Source: Martinezella tropici
GTDB lineage: Bacteria; Pseudomonadota; Alphaproteobacteria; Rhizobiales; Rhizobiaceae
DNA length: 64,000 nucleotides
NCBI RefSeq assembly: GCF_003287875.1
Contig: NZ_QMKK01000061.1
Coordinates: forward strand, 310,001-374,000
Direction: 5' to 3'
The translations under genes were made by a program, and so were the position numbers. This document shows positions 1 through 9,900 of this stretch, one piece after another (positions within the stretch are counted from its first letter, which is position 1; the number at the start of each line of letters is the position of its first letter). The notes beneath the pieces are model-generated. The model had not been told where the DNA came from. It was given only the letters and a program-made list of their open reading frames with translations, and ran no database searches.

Positions 1-60
1 ATCCGACAATTTCTTGAAAAGTGCCGGCGATTGCTGGGCATAGTTCACGCGTTGCGTCAT
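1..60 (-). CDS. Carboxymuconolactone decarboxylase family protein, N-terminus only
   Basis: Only the first 20 codons are in the window. They read MTQRVNYAQQSPALFKKLSD, the usual opening of the short AhpD/carboxymuconolactone decarboxylase-like proteins of proteobacteria, which are small helical peroxidase-like or decarboxylase-like proteins. The catalytic CxxC lies further on and cannot be seen. The gene is divergent from the LysR-type regulator that starts near 190, and the space between holds two tandem palindromes, so regulation by that LysR protein is the simplest inference. The family call rests on the N-terminus alone. Confidence 0.6.
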   Translation of the reverse strand, partial: MTQRVNYAQQSPALFKKLSD

Positions 61-79
61 AGGTCATCTCCGTTATTAA

Positions 80-113
80 GGACATTTAATATCCTTATGG
101 ATAAAAAATATCC
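80..113. promoter_or_regulatory. Tandem palindromes in the divergent LysR promoter
   Basis: Two 15-bp imperfect palindromes of the form GGAyA-N5-TATCC occur head to tail: GGACATTTAATATCC at 80-94 and GGATAAAAAATATCC at 99-113. They are AT-rich, sit between two divergent genes, and have the size and symmetry of LysR-type recognition and activation half-sites. Function is inferred from position and symmetry only. Confidence 0.45.
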
Positions 114-189
114 GTAATTGCTGGACAGTAAAGCCCTTCGCGATTAAGCTGGGTACATAAGGCTTATGCGCAAAAGTATGGGGGTGAGG

Positions 190-1101
190 ATGGACATCGT
201 AGGTGCGCTGCAAACGTTCATGAGAGTGGTGGAAACCGGCTCCTTCTCGGCGGCCGCGGTTCACCTCAGCGTGACGCAGCCGGCGGTCTCCAGGCAGATT
301 TCGGCACTGGAAGCGCATCTCAAGACGCGTCTCCTGCACCGCACGACGAATGCATTGGCCCTGACGGCGGAGGGAGAGCAGATCATCCCGATGGCGCTCA
401 AGGTCATCGAGGCGGTCGAAGCGCTCAGTGAAACGACCTGTCGTGGCGGTATGGCCGCGACGGGTAAAGTGCGGCTTGCCCTACCGACGCCGTTGGGGCT
501 CTGCATAAGCGATCGCCTCGGGATGCTGTTTGAACAGCATCAGGGGCTCTCCGTCGAACTGCTCTTTCGCGAGGAGCCATCCGACCTTGTAGAGGAGGGG
601 ATCGATCTCGAGGTGCGCCTCGGGGTGGTTGCGGACTGCAGCCTGATGTGCCGCCGGATCGGCTGGACGACGGCATTTCTCGTCGCTGCGCCCTCCTATC
701 TGGAAGGGCGAAAAGCTCCGAAAACACTTAACGATATCAGCGTCCATGATTGCATCTGCTACAAGCGCGCCGGCGACGGCAGGTCATGGTCCTTTTCCAA
801 TGGTGCCGAGGACGTGGCCGTGCGCGTCGCGCCGCGCCTGATCGCCAGCAATTCCATCGCTGCCCACCGCGCGGCACTCGCCGGCAACGGCCTTGCCGTG
901 CTTTCCCATATATTGGCCGTGCCCGATATCGAGGTGGGTCGGCTGATAAGACTCATGCCGGATTTTCCGCCGAGCCGATTGCCGATCAATGTCGTTTACC
1001 CGTCCCGGCGAAACCTGCCGTTGCGCATCAGGGCCGTGCTCGACTTTCTGATCGACGTCGTCAGGGAAGATCCTTTGATGGCGCCGTCGCTTTCCCATTA
1101 A
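190..1101 (+). CDS. LysR-family transcriptional regulator
   Basis: This is a 303-residue LysR-type regulator. The N-terminal winged helix carries the family pattern ALQTFMRVVETGSFSAAA followed by the recognition helix around TQPAVSRQI. The remainder is a type 2 periplasmic-binding effector domain. The start at 190 matches the usual LysR N-terminus; in-frame ATGs at 166 and 178 would add 8 or 4 residues. It is divergent from the carboxymuconolactone decarboxylase-like gene at the window edge, its most likely target through the tandem palindromes at 80-113. It converges on the ABC transporter operon at 1322. The effector cannot be told from sequence. Confidence 0.93.
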   Translation: MDIVGALQTFMRVVETGSFSAAAVHLSVTQPAVSRQISALEAHLKTRLLHRTTNALALTAEGEQIIPMALKVIEAVEALSETTCRGGMAATGKVRLALPTPLGLCISDRLGMLFEQHQGLSVELLFREEPSDLVEEGIDLEVRLGVVADCSLMCRRIGWTTAFLVAAPSYLEGRKAPKTLNDISVHDCICYKRAGDGRSWSFSNGAEDVAVRVAPRLIASNSIAAHRAALAGNGLAVLSHILAVPDIEVGRLIRLMPDFPPSRLPINVVYPSRRNLPLRIRAVLDFLIDVVREDPLMAPSLSH

Positions 1102-1266
1102 AGCTTGCCATCGGCACCCACGATGCTGTGCAGAGGGGCACCTCATGCCGGTTCTGCGGGATGATGGGAAAGCGCTGCCGAATTTCGCTCTCTTCCGGCG
1201 AGGGGGCAAGGATTACTTGTCGATGATCCGGCAACGCCTGAAGAGCAGGCTCATCGGGCATCATTC

Positions 1267-1302
1267 AACCTCCCGCCGTGCGGAATAGCGTGGCGGGAGG
1301 TT
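1267..1302. terminator. Bidirectional hairpin between convergent genes
   Basis: An 11-bp perfect inverted repeat, AACCTCCCGCC (1267-1277) and GGCGGGAGGTT (1292-1302), encloses a 14-nt loop. It lies between the convergent LysR gene and the minus-strand ABC operon, 20 nt beyond the stop of the latter. No long T-tract is present on either side, so it is terminator-like rather than a textbook intrinsic terminator. Confidence 0.5.
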
Positions 1303-1321
1303 AGCACGCCGGATGCCTTGC

Positions 1322-2353
1322 TCAGATCTTCGCAGCCTTGGCGAAGGTCGGGTCGAAGGTCTTTTCGAACGGCACGTCGGCATTGGCAAGTTCAGGATCG
1401 AGCGTCTTCAGGACACCCATCATGGAATGATAGCCTTCCATCGTGACCATGCCGTCCGGGGAATACATTTCCTTGGAATTCTTGAACGCCTGCATATAAA
1501 GGTCGCGATTGCCGAGCAGAAATTCTTCTGGAACGACGCCCGCGACGTCCTCCGGGTTGGCGGTCGATATCCATTTCAAAGCCTTCATGAAGGCATTGAC
1601 CGTCCGCTGTGTCGTGATTGGGTTGGCTTCAGCAAATTCACGCTTGATATAGACGGTCGCGGCCGGGTTCGGGCCACCGAAAAGCGCACGCGTACCGGCC
1701 TCGGTGCGTGTATCCAGAAGCACGGTGATGTCGCCGTCATATTGCAATTGTGCGATAACCGGGTCGAGATGGGAAAGGCCGTCGATCTGACCGCTCTTGA
1801 CCGCGGCCACTGCGCCGGCCCCGCCGCCGACGCCGATCAGCGATGCATCGTCGGTCTTCAGCCCGTTCTTCAGCATGGCATATTGAAACATCAGCGCCGT
1901 AGAAGAACCCGGCGCCGTCACGCCGATCTTGCGGCCCTTCATGTCGGCCATGGACTTGATCTCGCCGGCGAGATCCTTGCGCACGGCAATGACGATCCCC
2001 GGGAAGCGGCCGAGATTGCAGATCGCGACGATATCCTGGCCCTTGTTCTGCATGCGGATCGTATGCTCGTAAGCGCCGGCGACGACATCAAGGGAGCCGC
2101 CGATCAGGCCCTCCAACGATTTCGAACCGCCGGCGAAATCATTGATGGTGACGTTGAGACCCTCTTCCTTGAAGAAGCCTTTCCGCTCGGCGATCGTCAG
2201 CGGCAGATAATAGAGCAGGGGCTTGCCGCCCACGCCGATCAACAGGTCCGGCTTTTCCGGTTTCGCATCCTGTGCCACGGCGGGCATTATGCCTGCAAGC
2301 GATGCGCCGATGCCGAAGCTCGCCGTCCCGATCAGAAATGTCCTGCGCTCCAT
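1322..2353 (-). CDS. ABC transporter substrate-binding protein (NMT1/SsuA type)
   Basis: This is a 343-residue periplasmic binding protein of the nitrate/sulfonate/taurine/thiamine-precursor class. Residues 1-27 form a signal peptide beginning MERRTFLIGTASFGIG, with an AVAQ-type cleavage region and weak Tat character. After it come the typical opening GGKPLLYYLPLTIAERKGFF and the glycine-rich GGSKSLEGLIGGSLDV. It is the distal gene of a minus-strand operon, 33 bp after the permease at 2387 and beyond the ATPase at 3154, so all three components of an importer are present. The ligand cannot be assigned; a small anion or organosulfur or aromatic compound would fit the family. Confidence 0.9.
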   Translation of the reverse strand: MERRTFLIGTASFGIGASLAGIMPAVAQDAKPEKPDLLIGVGGKPLLYYLPLTIAERKGFFKEEGLNVTINDFAGGSKSLEGLIGGSLDVVAGAYEHTIRMQNKGQDIVAICNLGRFPGIVIAVRKDLAGEIKSMADMKGRKIGVTAPGSSTALMFQYAMLKNGLKTDDASLIGVGGGAGAVAAVKSGQIDGLSHLDPVIAQLQYDGDITVLLDTRTEAGTRALFGGPNPAATVYIKREFAEANPITTQRTVNAFMKALKWISTANPEDVAGVVPEEFLLGNRDLYMQAFKNSKEMYSPDGMVTMEGYHSMMGVLKTLDPELANADVPFEKTFDPTFAKAAKI

Positions 2354-2386
2354 GCTTTTTCCTCCACTTCGCTATTTTCCTTGGCG

Positions 2387-3157
2387 CTACTGGCCGCGCC
2401 AGGCCAGCAGGCGCCGTTCGACCAGAGTCATCACCCAATCCACGATCAGGACGAAAGCCGTCAGCACGGCCATGCCGGCAAAGACGCCGGTCACGTCAAA
2501 AACACCCTCGGCCTGCTGGATGAGATAGCCGAGCCCGGCGGCAGAGCCCAGATATTCGCCGACAACGGCGCCGACCACGGCAAAACCCACCGATGTATGC
2601 AGGCTGGAAAATACCCAGGAAAGCGCTGAGGGGAGGTAGACATGGCGCAGCAACTGCCGCTCGTTCATGCCAAGCATGCGGGCATTGGACAGGACCGGCT
2701 GGCTGACTTCCTTTACGCCCTGATAGACATTGAAGAAGACGATGAAGAAGACAAGCGTGATGCCGAGCGCGACCTTGGACCAGATGCCGAGGCCGAACCA
2801 GAGCGCGAAGATCGGGGCGAGCACGACGCGGGGCAGCGCATTCGCCGCCTTCACATAGGGGTCAAAGATGGCCGCGATCAAAGGTTTGCGGGCGAACCAA
2901 AAGCCGAAGACGACGCCGCCGAAAGCGCCGAGCAGAAAGGCCAGGATCGATTCCGATAGCGTGATCCAGAGATGATACCAGATCGATCCGCTGGCAAACC
3001 ACTGAATGACGCGCTGCGCCACCTTGAGCGGATCGGCGAAGAAGAAAGATATGGTCTTCGGGTTGCCGAAAAGGCCGGTATTCGTCGCGAGATGCCAGAT
3101 AGCCAGGATGGCCACGGCCACAAGGATCTGCAGCGAAAGAAGGAGAGTGCGGTTCAT
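2387..3157 (-). CDS. ABC transporter permease (SsuC/TauC type)
   Basis: This is a 256-residue inner-membrane permease with about six hydrophobic segments. The first is near residues 5-25 and the last near 225-245. The EAA-type cytoplasmic loop for ATPase docking is near residues 165-190 (NERQLLRHVYLPSALSWVFS). Family length is normal. Its start overlaps the end of the ATP-binding gene by 4 nt, indicating translational coupling. With the neighbouring ATPase and binding protein it forms a nitrate/sulfonate/taurine-class uptake system. Confidence 0.92.
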   Translation of the reverse strand: MNRTLLLSLQILVAVAILAIWHLATNTGLFGNPKTISFFFADPLKVAQRVIQWFASGSIWYHLWITLSESILAFLLGAFGGVVFGFWFARKPLIAAIFDPYVKAANALPRVVLAPIFALWFGLGIWSKVALGITLVFFIVFFNVYQGVKEVSQPVLSNARMLGMNERQLLRHVYLPSALSWVFSSLHTSVGFAVVGAVVGEYLGSAAGLGYLIQQAEGVFDVTGVFAGMAVLTAFVLIVDWVMTLVERRLLAWRGQ

Positions 3158-3972
3158 GCGATCTCTCCGCTGCTCTGGCGGTAGGCCGTCATCACCTCAT
3201 CGCGCAATGCCCGCCATATATCGCGATGCAGCTGGATGAAGACAGGATCGTGCCTGATCTCGCCGATCTCGCGCGGCCGTTCCAGCGGCACCTTGAAATC
3301 GCCGATGATGCGGGATTTCGGTCCCGCCGACATGATGATGACGCGGTCGGCAAGGGCAATCGCCTCATCGAGGTCGTGCGTGACGAACATGACGGCCTTG
3401 CGGTCTTCGGACCAGAGCTTCAGTAAGAGGTCGCCCATGATCAGGCGGGTCTGCGCGTCGAGTGGGCCGAAAGGCTCGTCCATCAGGAGCAATTTCGGAT
3501 TGCGGATCAGGACCTGGGCCAGACCGACGCGTTTACGCTGGCCGCCCGACAGCATACGCGGAAAGCGGTCCGCAAACGCGGCAAGCCCGACGCGCTCCAG
3601 CCATTCTCGCGCGCTCTTCCTTGCTTCCGCGTGGCCGATACCGGTAATCTCAAGGCCGATCGCGACATTCTCCAGCACCGTCTTCCACGGCATCAGCGAA
3701 TCCTGCTGGAAAAGATAGCCTGCCTGGCGGTTGATCGATTTCAGCGGCTGGCCGAAGACCTCGACCGTGCCGGATACAGGCGCCAAAAGTCCTGCAGTCG
3801 CGTTGAGAAGCGTGGACTTTCCGCAGCCTGTCGGGCCGACGATTGCCATGAATTCATGCGCTTCCACATTCAGGTCAGTAGCCGCAACGGCATCGAACCG
3901 CGTCTTGTCGGCCATTTCAAACGAAATCGCCACCTGTTTCAGGCTGACCGCCCGCACAGCCGTCATCATCAT
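3154..3972 (-). CDS. ABC transporter ATP-binding protein (SsuB/TauB type)
   Basis: This is a 272-residue nucleotide-binding subunit. Walker A is GPTGCGKST, the signature reads LSGGQRKRVGLAQ, Walker B is LLLMDEPFGPLD, and the switch histidine lies in VTHDLDEA. I chose the start at 3972 because a GGGAGGAAC ribosome-binding site precedes it and the family begins here. An upstream in-frame ATG at 4050 adds 26 residues with no family resemblance. It is the first gene of the operon with permease and binding protein. The arginine-rich RKR after the signature is slightly unusual but harmless. Confidence 0.93.
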   Translation of the reverse strand: MMMTAVRAVSLKQVAISFEMADKTRFDAVAATDLNVEAHEFMAIVGPTGCGKSTLLNATAGLLAPVSGTVEVFGQPLKSINRQAGYLFQQDSLMPWKTVLENVAIGLEITGIGHAEARKSAREWLERVGLAAFADRFPRMLSGGQRKRVGLAQVLIRNPKLLLMDEPFGPLDAQTRLIMGDLLLKLWSEDRKAVMFVTHDLDEAIALADRVIIMSAGPKSRIIGDFKVPLERPREIGEIRHDPVFIQLHRDIWRALRDEVMTAYRQSSGEIA

Positions 3973-4164
3973 GCCCTGCTGTTCCTCCCGGACATCCGCC
4001 AGCCTCCAAGGACCGGATGTCAGGCATTGCCATTTCGGCCAAAAGATCAAAGCAGGCCGCGTCAGTCAATATGCGAATGATGGCGAAACCGTTATGTCAC
4101 AAGTCGTTCCGGGACAGTGGAGGAGAGACCCGACCGCGATTGCCGGGTCTCGAAGGCTTTTGTT

Positions 4165-4725
4165 CTAGGCCACACGCCGCTCGTGGCGCCCCTCCTGCAC
4201 CTCCTCGACGATTTTGTCGACGAAAGCGTCCAGATCCTCAGGCGATCGCGATGTGATGATGCCTTGATCGGTCACCACTTTTTCATCCTGCCAATCGGCT
4301 CCGGCATTTTTGACATCGGTCTTGATGGACCAGTAGGAGGTTGCCCGACGGCCGCGCAATGCATCGGCTTCGACCAGCAGCCAGGGCGCATGACAGATGG
4401 CGGCAACGACCTTGCCGGACCGTAGGAATTCACGGACGACACGCATGGCGTCACCATCGACGCGCAATTTATCGGGATTGATCTGGCCGCCTGGCAGCAC
4501 CAGCGCATCGAACTGGTTCACGTCGACATCTCTTGCCAGCAGATCGACGTCGACGCTGTCGCCCCAATCGGTCTTGTCCCAGCTCTTTATGCTGCTCTCC
4601 TTGATGGAGGCGACTTTTACATTAGCGCCGCGCTTCTGAAGTTCGTCCAAGGGGACGCGAAGCTCCGACCGCTCATAGCCATCGGTGGCAAGGATGAGAA
4701 TATGTGCGGAGTTGATGGAAGGCAT
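4165..4725 (-). CDS. DJ-1/PfpI family protein (type 1 glutamine amidotransferase-like)
   Basis: This is a 186-residue cytosolic protein with the DJ-1/PfpI fold. The nucleophile elbow is AAICHAPW, with Cys111 followed by His112. The conserved acidic residue is in the DGYERSEL segment near residue 18, and LVLPGG is near 76-80. The family covers stress-related deglycases, chaperones and intracellular proteases; activity is not determined here. It stands alone on the minus strand, divergent from the cupin gene at 4850. Length is typical for PfpI/YhbO-like members. Confidence 0.92.
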   Translation of the reverse strand: MPSINSAHILILATDGYERSELRVPLDELQKRGANVKVASIKESSIKSWDKTDWGDSVDVDLLARDVDVNQFDALVLPGGQINPDKLRVDGDAMRVVREFLRSGKVVAAICHAPWLLVEADALRGRRATSYWSIKTDVKNAGADWQDEKVVTDQGIITSRSPEDLDAFVDKIVEEVQEGRHERRVA

Positions 4726-4849
4726 GATCTATCCTTTCGAAATTCATCGAATACCCTGTCCGAACCGGAGCGGCGGACGATCGTTCCCAATTTTCTCGTG
4801 GAACCGGAATTGTCCTGTGCGGTTATGAAGCGGCTGAGAGGAGAAAGAC

Positions 4850-5356
4850 ATGGAGCAGGCAATCAGGCTCGAGCCAAGGGAATGGGTGCCGAACAACCAG
4901 CGCTTTCCGGTCATCGTTTACCGCGGGGCGCTTGCTGGTCGGAACCGGGCGGAAGGATTCGAGCAGCTCTTCCGGGCGAACGGATGGGGTGGACTATGGC
5001 GAAATGGCGTTTACGACTTTCATCACTATCACTCCACCGCCCACGAAATACTGGGTATCGCCGAAGGACAGGCTCGACTGATGATTGGCGGGCCGGGCGG
5101 CAAGGATATCGAGGTCAAGGCCGGCGATGCGCTGTTATTGCCAGCGGGAACAGGACATTGCCGCCTTGAGGCCAGCGGCGATTTCCTCGTGATCGGCGGG
5201 TATCCGCCGGATCAGGAGGCTGACCTGTGTCGCGAAATACCGTCGGCGGAGCAGAAGGCCCGGATCGAAAAGCTTGGGGTACCCGCGACCGACCCCTTGA
5301 AGGGAAAGGCCGGTGGGCTTCGGTCCTTATGGTCTGACAGTACCGATATTCGCTGA
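4850..5356 (+). CDS. Cupin-domain protein (YjlB-like)
   Basis: This is a 168-residue single-domain cupin. The first cupin motif is visible as HHYHSTAHEILGIAEGQ, giving histidine and glutamate metal ligands. The second is around PAGTGHCRLE. A proline-rich C-terminus ends in DPLKGKAGG. The order matches YjlB-like cupins of unknown activity. The start is preceded by GAGAGGAGA. It is transcribed away from the PfpI gene and converges on the methyltransferase-like gene, with only 9 bp between stops. Confidence 0.85.
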   Translation: MEQAIRLEPREWVPNNQRFPVIVYRGALAGRNRAEGFEQLFRANGWGGLWRNGVYDFHHYHSTAHEILGIAEGQARLMIGGPGGKDIEVKAGDALLLPAGTGHCRLEASGDFLVIGGYPPDQEADLCREIPSAEQKARIEKLGVPATDPLKGKAGGLRSLWSDSTDIR

Positions 5357-5365
5357 AAATGAACC

Positions 5366-6064
5366 TCACCAAAGACCGGGCGCGAGCCGAAACCGGACGC
5401 GTCGGGCATAGTCGGCATAGCCTTCGAGTTCGGCATGCAGCAGGGCATCTTCCCAGCTCGTGCGCAGGATCAGTAGGGCGGTTGCCCAGGCGGCCGGGAT
5501 CAAGGCCCACCACGAGGCGAGCGCCAATGCCAGACCGGCGAACACCATGATCGCGCTGACATAACCCGGATGGCGCACAAACGCATAGGGACCGGTGCTG
5601 ATGACGCGCTGGCCGCGCTCGCGTTGTAGACGGACGCCGGGCTCGAAGAAGCGATTGACCGCTTGCGCCCAAGTGCCAAGCGCGATGCCGGCGCCAAGCA
5701 GGATATAGCCGAGGATCACGACGGAGATCGGCATCGCCGACCACGACATCCTGCCGGAATCCAAGGTCGCTACCGGAATTTCGGCGACCAAGCCGAGGCA
5801 GATGAGCGAGACGAGAATCACATCCCAGCGTTTGGTGCCGGCCTGAAAGCGATTGCGAGCCCGGAAGATTGCCGGGTTTACCCGTTTCAGAACCAGGACC
5901 GCTACACCGTAGACCGTGAAGAAAAAGAGGATAAAGATCCATCCGGGCGTCCAGTCGAGGCGGCCGACCGGCAGAAAAATGAGCGCGAGCAAGGCGATTG
6001 ACAAGCCGATCGCATAGGATATGGCCGCTGTTCGGGACATAGGCGGTGGTTCGGTGACCGTCAT
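5366..6064 (-). CDS. Isoprenylcysteine carboxyl methyltransferase-like integral membrane protein
   Basis: This is a 232-residue protein with five or six membrane segments. The C-terminal half has the ICMT/PEMT signature TGPYAFVRHPGYVSAIM and the ending RRVRFRLAPGLW; in this superfamily these regions form the S-adenosylmethionine and acceptor sites. Bacterial relatives are annotated as methyltransferases, but the substrate is usually unknown because prenylated proteins are absent. It is a single minus-strand gene with no operon partner. Confidence 0.85.
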   Translation of the reverse strand: MTVTEPPPMSRTAAISYAIGLSIALLALIFLPVGRLDWTPGWIFILFFFTVYGVAVLVLKRVNPAIFRARNRFQAGTKRWDVILVSLICLGLVAEIPVATLDSGRMSWSAMPISVVILGYILLGAGIALGTWAQAVNRFFEPGVRLQRERGQRVISTGPYAFVRHPGYVSAIMVFAGLALALASWWALIPAAWATALLILRTSWEDALLHAELEGYADYARRVRFRLAPGLW

Positions 6065-6286
6065 CCGTTACTCTCCGTACATGGCGAGCGTGGGCTTTCA
6101 ACCGCTGTTCCTCTTGAGTCATGCGGCTGCATCGTCCGTCGTTGAAGATGTAGTTCTCCCTTTACGTGCGCCAAGAGCCATCGATGAATAAGGTTTCAAT
6201 CAATCATCCGCAATCGCGCTCCGGAAAGCGGAGCAATCGGACGTATCCGATCACGCAATGAGAGCGGACGGACTAGCCATCGGGCG

Positions 6287-6928
6287 TCAGGCAATGGCCA
6301 TCTGCGCCTTCGGCGTCAAATCACGGGCAAGGGCGCAATAAATCGGCCGATCCGCAGGCCCGGCAAGTCGGATGACCGACACCGCAATCGGCGGCAGTCG
6401 CGATCCGGCTTCAAGGTTGACGCTTGCGCCGTCGATGCGAATGAGATCGAGATGCTTTGCCAGGTCCGGTTCGTCCAGCCCATCGAAAATGCCGCGGCCG
6501 CCGATCTTCAAGGCCGCCTCTTTGATCACCCAAAGGCGGTAGCAGATCTCGCGTGCCGTGCCGCTATCGAGCCCGGCAATGATGGCTGCCTCACCTTTGG
6601 AGTAATGGTCGGCGGCAAAGGCGATCGGGTCGAAACCATTGTTATCCTCGATCTCGATATCAGCGCCGACAGCGGCGTCGGGCGAGAAGCCTGCCAGCAG
6701 CAGGTCGGCCCGATGCGAAAGCGAAACGCCGAGTTCGTGAAGGGGAGGATTCAGCGCCGGGCGATCGCTCGGCCGCCGATAGATGACAAGATCGTCCCGT
6801 TGCGCTGCGCTTCTCAAAGCGGCTTGCGCCGCCCTGTCGCGCTCCATCCGCCCGTCTGGAGCCGGGCGGACAAGGACGGCGACCGCATCCGCAACTCGCA
6901 GGACGACCTCGAACCGAGGAGCCGTCAT
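6287..6928 (-). CDS. 4'-phosphopantetheinyl transferase (Sfp-type)
   Basis: This 213-residue enzyme attaches the phosphopantetheine arm of CoA to carrier proteins. Both diagnostic motifs are present: GADIEIEDN, giving the magnesium-binding acidic pair, and the WVIKEAALK motif. The start at 6928 lies 8 nt after the stop of the NRPS gene and is preceded by the purine-rich GAGCGG; a longer reading would overlap the synthetase. The arrangement implies that the enzyme activates Ser564 of the neighbouring synthetase. Length is near the lower end for the Sfp group but complete. Confidence 0.92.
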   Translation of the reverse strand: MTAPRFEVVLRVADAVAVLVRPAPDGRMERDRAAQAALRSAAQRDDLVIYRRPSDRPALNPPLHELGVSLSHRADLLLAGFSPDAAVGADIEIEDNNGFDPIAFAADHYSKGEAAIIAGLDSGTAREICYRLWVIKEAALKIGGRGIFDGLDEPDLAKHLDLIRIDGASVNLEAGSRLPPIAVSVIRLAGPADRPIYCALARDLTPKAQMAIA

Positions 6929-6936
6929 GGCGCCGC

Positions 6937-9900
6937 TCACGCGGCCGCGGAGGGCAGGATCTCTTTTTGAACCGCAGGCGCTGGCTCCTGCTCGGCTTGC
7001 ACGGCCTGGGCGGGCGTGCCGACCCATGAGGTGCCTGCCGGGATGGCCTCGCCCTTCATGACGAGGGTCAACAGGCCGATCTCGGCGAAATCTCCGACAT
7101 TGGCCTCGTAGAGGACCGTGCTGCCCGAGCCGACGGAGACGCCGTTGCCGATCATGATACGGCCAACTTTCATGATGCGGTCTTCATAAAGATGCGTCTG
7201 CGGGCAGGATCCCATGTTGAGCACGGCATGGTCACCGATATGAGTGCAATCGAATTCGCAAATGTCGGTGCTGTTGAGCCATGCGCCGCGGCCGATCTTC
7301 GCGCCGAAGGGGCGCAGCAGCCAGGGCAGGAAGGGCGTGCCGCGCAGGTAGTCGAGCAGCATCTTGCTGGCGAGCCCGCCGTAAAAGACCGCGACGGCCT
7401 CTGTGCGCATCGCCCACCAGGACCACATCGGCCGGTTCATGGGCTTGTAGGTGCCGATGAGCGTCCATTTGAAGGCGACCGCAACCAGATACAGGATACC
7501 CGAAGTTGCCAGGCCGGAAGCCATCAGCGTCCAGAACAGCCTGCCCCAGGCGCCATCGTCGATCGCGCTTGCCATCAGATCGGACATCGCGAGTGCCATG
7601 ACGATCAGGATGGCGGTCGGCAGAGACGTGTGCATGGCCTCGAACGCGATGCGCACGAGCCGCATGCGCAAAGGCGGCGCATAGGTGCTCGTGGCGGCAG
7701 CCTGCAGCCGCTCGCGCGTCGGGAACTGGAAGGCGGGGCTGCCGCACCAGGTTTCGCCCGTCTTGACATGCAGCGAGTCGGGCAGGCGGGTCTTGATACC
7801 GACGAGTGAATCGCTCTCGATCACGGCACCCTGCGAGATGACGGAGGAATTGCCGAAGAAGCAGCGGTCGCCGGTCTTCAGGCGCTTGAGCACCATCCAG
7901 CCGTTCTGGATTTCCTCGTCGCCGAAGATGGTTTCGTCGCCGATGAAGTTGTCGCGGCCCATTTCGATGAGGTCGTAGCGACCGGCGAAGTTGGCGGAGA
8001 TCTCCGTGCCCTTGCCGATCTTGGCGCCCATCAGGCGGTACCAGTTGCGCATGAAGACCGTGGCATAGAGCGAATTCAAGGTTTCCAGCATGGCCTCGGT
8101 GGTCAAGCCGACGATCCATTTGCGGAAATAGAGGTTGCCGAAGATGGAGTAGCGGCCCGGCACGACGCGGGGCAGCAGCACCCATCGGAACGCGACGACG
8201 ACAGCCATCGACACGATGATCAGCAGCAGGGCGGCCGGCCAGGAGAGCGCGGCGATCATTCCCCAGGACAGAGGCTCGTCAGTGCCGGGAGAGAACATCT
8301 GCTGCACGGCGGAGAACAGATAGAAGGCCGGGAAGATCGGCAGGAGGCCGACGACGAGGCTGACATTATAGGCGACGAAGTAAGCGGCGAACTGAAATAC
8401 GCGCCCGGCGATTCCCAACTCCGGATGCGCCGGCATCTCCTCATGTTCCGCATGGCCGGTCTGGCGAGCAGGCGAACCGTCCCAGCGCGTATGGGCTTCG
8501 ACATGCGTGCCCGCGGCAATCGCCGTCAGATCGCCGATGACGGCGCCATCGCCGATCTTGACATTGTGGCCGATGACGCAGCCATTGCCGATCTGCACGC
8601 CGTCGCCGATATCGATCGTGCCGACATGGATTTCATTGCCGATGACTTCGACATTGGCGAGCTTGATCTTGACGCCGAGGCTGGATCTTGCGCCGACGCG
8701 CACGAGATCGATTGCGCCTTCTTCGAACTCATCGATCATCGCATCCTGGCCGACCTTGGCACCCAATGCCCGCATGTAGAGGCGGATGAGCGGCGAGCCC
8801 TTGAGGAATTTCGGAGCCGTGAGCTGAACGATGCGCTGCATCAGCCAGATGCGGAAATAATAGCTGCCCCACAGCGGATAGACGCCGGGGCGCGTGCGGC
8901 CGATGACGAGCCATTTAAGCGCAACGACGACAAGCTTTTCGCCGAGATTGAGGGCGAGGTAGACGCCGCCGAGGATGAGAATCTCATTCCAGAGGGACGC
9001 GCCGTCGTCGATCAGCAGGATCGAAGCGAGCAGTAGGCCGATCCATTGCAGCGTCGCGAGCGCGACGATGAAGGGCAGCACCGCGGCCTGCGCCAGGCCG
9101 CAGAAGAAGCGCCGACGCCAGGGAACCGGCTCGAAATTCTTGGGTTCCTGCCCGGGGGCGCGCTCGGTCCGTTGCTCGAGGATCGCCGCGATGCCCCGCA
9201 GGGTGCGGCCGGCATAGACGTCGCGCAATGCGATCCCCGCCAGCAGCGGGATCTTGCGGACCTCGGAAACGAAGCGGGCCGCCAGCATGGAATGGCCGCC
9301 GAGCTCGGTGAAGAAATCCGCCTCGAAATTGATGGAGCGCAGGCGAAGCGCCTCGGTCGCCGCCTTCAGCAGCTGCGCCTCGGTCCATGTGCGCGGCGGC
9401 TCCTGCGCTTGTGTCGCCTGATCGCTCACCAGCGGGATGGCGGCAAGCGTCTTGCGGTCTATCTTGCCGGAGGGCAGCCGTGGCAGCGACACGTGGCTGT
9501 GCCAGGCCGCGGGCACCATGTAGGGCGGCAGCTTGGCCGCCAGTACGGCGCGCGCCTTCTCCCGATCGAAGCTGTTGCCAGCCGTTACGACATGGGCGAC
9601 CAGCATTTCCTCGCCATCCGGCGGCCGGTGCACGACGACGGAGGCCGCCTTCACGTCCGGAAGCTCGCCGACGACGGTCTCGATCTCGCCGAGCTCGATA
9701 CGATAACCGCGAATCTTGACCTGGTCGTCGATGCGTCCGAGGAAATGGAGCTGACCATCTTCATCCATCAAAACGGCGTCGCCGCTGCGGTAAAGCACCG
9801 GATCGTCGTGGGCCACGAAGGGATTGGCTATGAATTTGGCGGCGGTCAGCTGCGGCAGGTTTCTGTATCCGGCGGCGACACCCGGCCCGCCGATCAGCAG

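Noticed and set aside
1313..2629. Long plus-strand open frame (438 codons) opposite the substrate-binding and permease genes
   Set aside because: It is the antisense shadow of high-GC coding sequence; the opposite strand has clear ABC-transporter families, signal peptide and operon spacing.
6218..6234. GCTCCG-GAAAG-CGGAGC hairpin after the phosphopantetheinyl transferase gene
   Set aside because: Short stem, no T-tract on the minus strand and more than 50 bp after the stop; too weak to list as a terminator.
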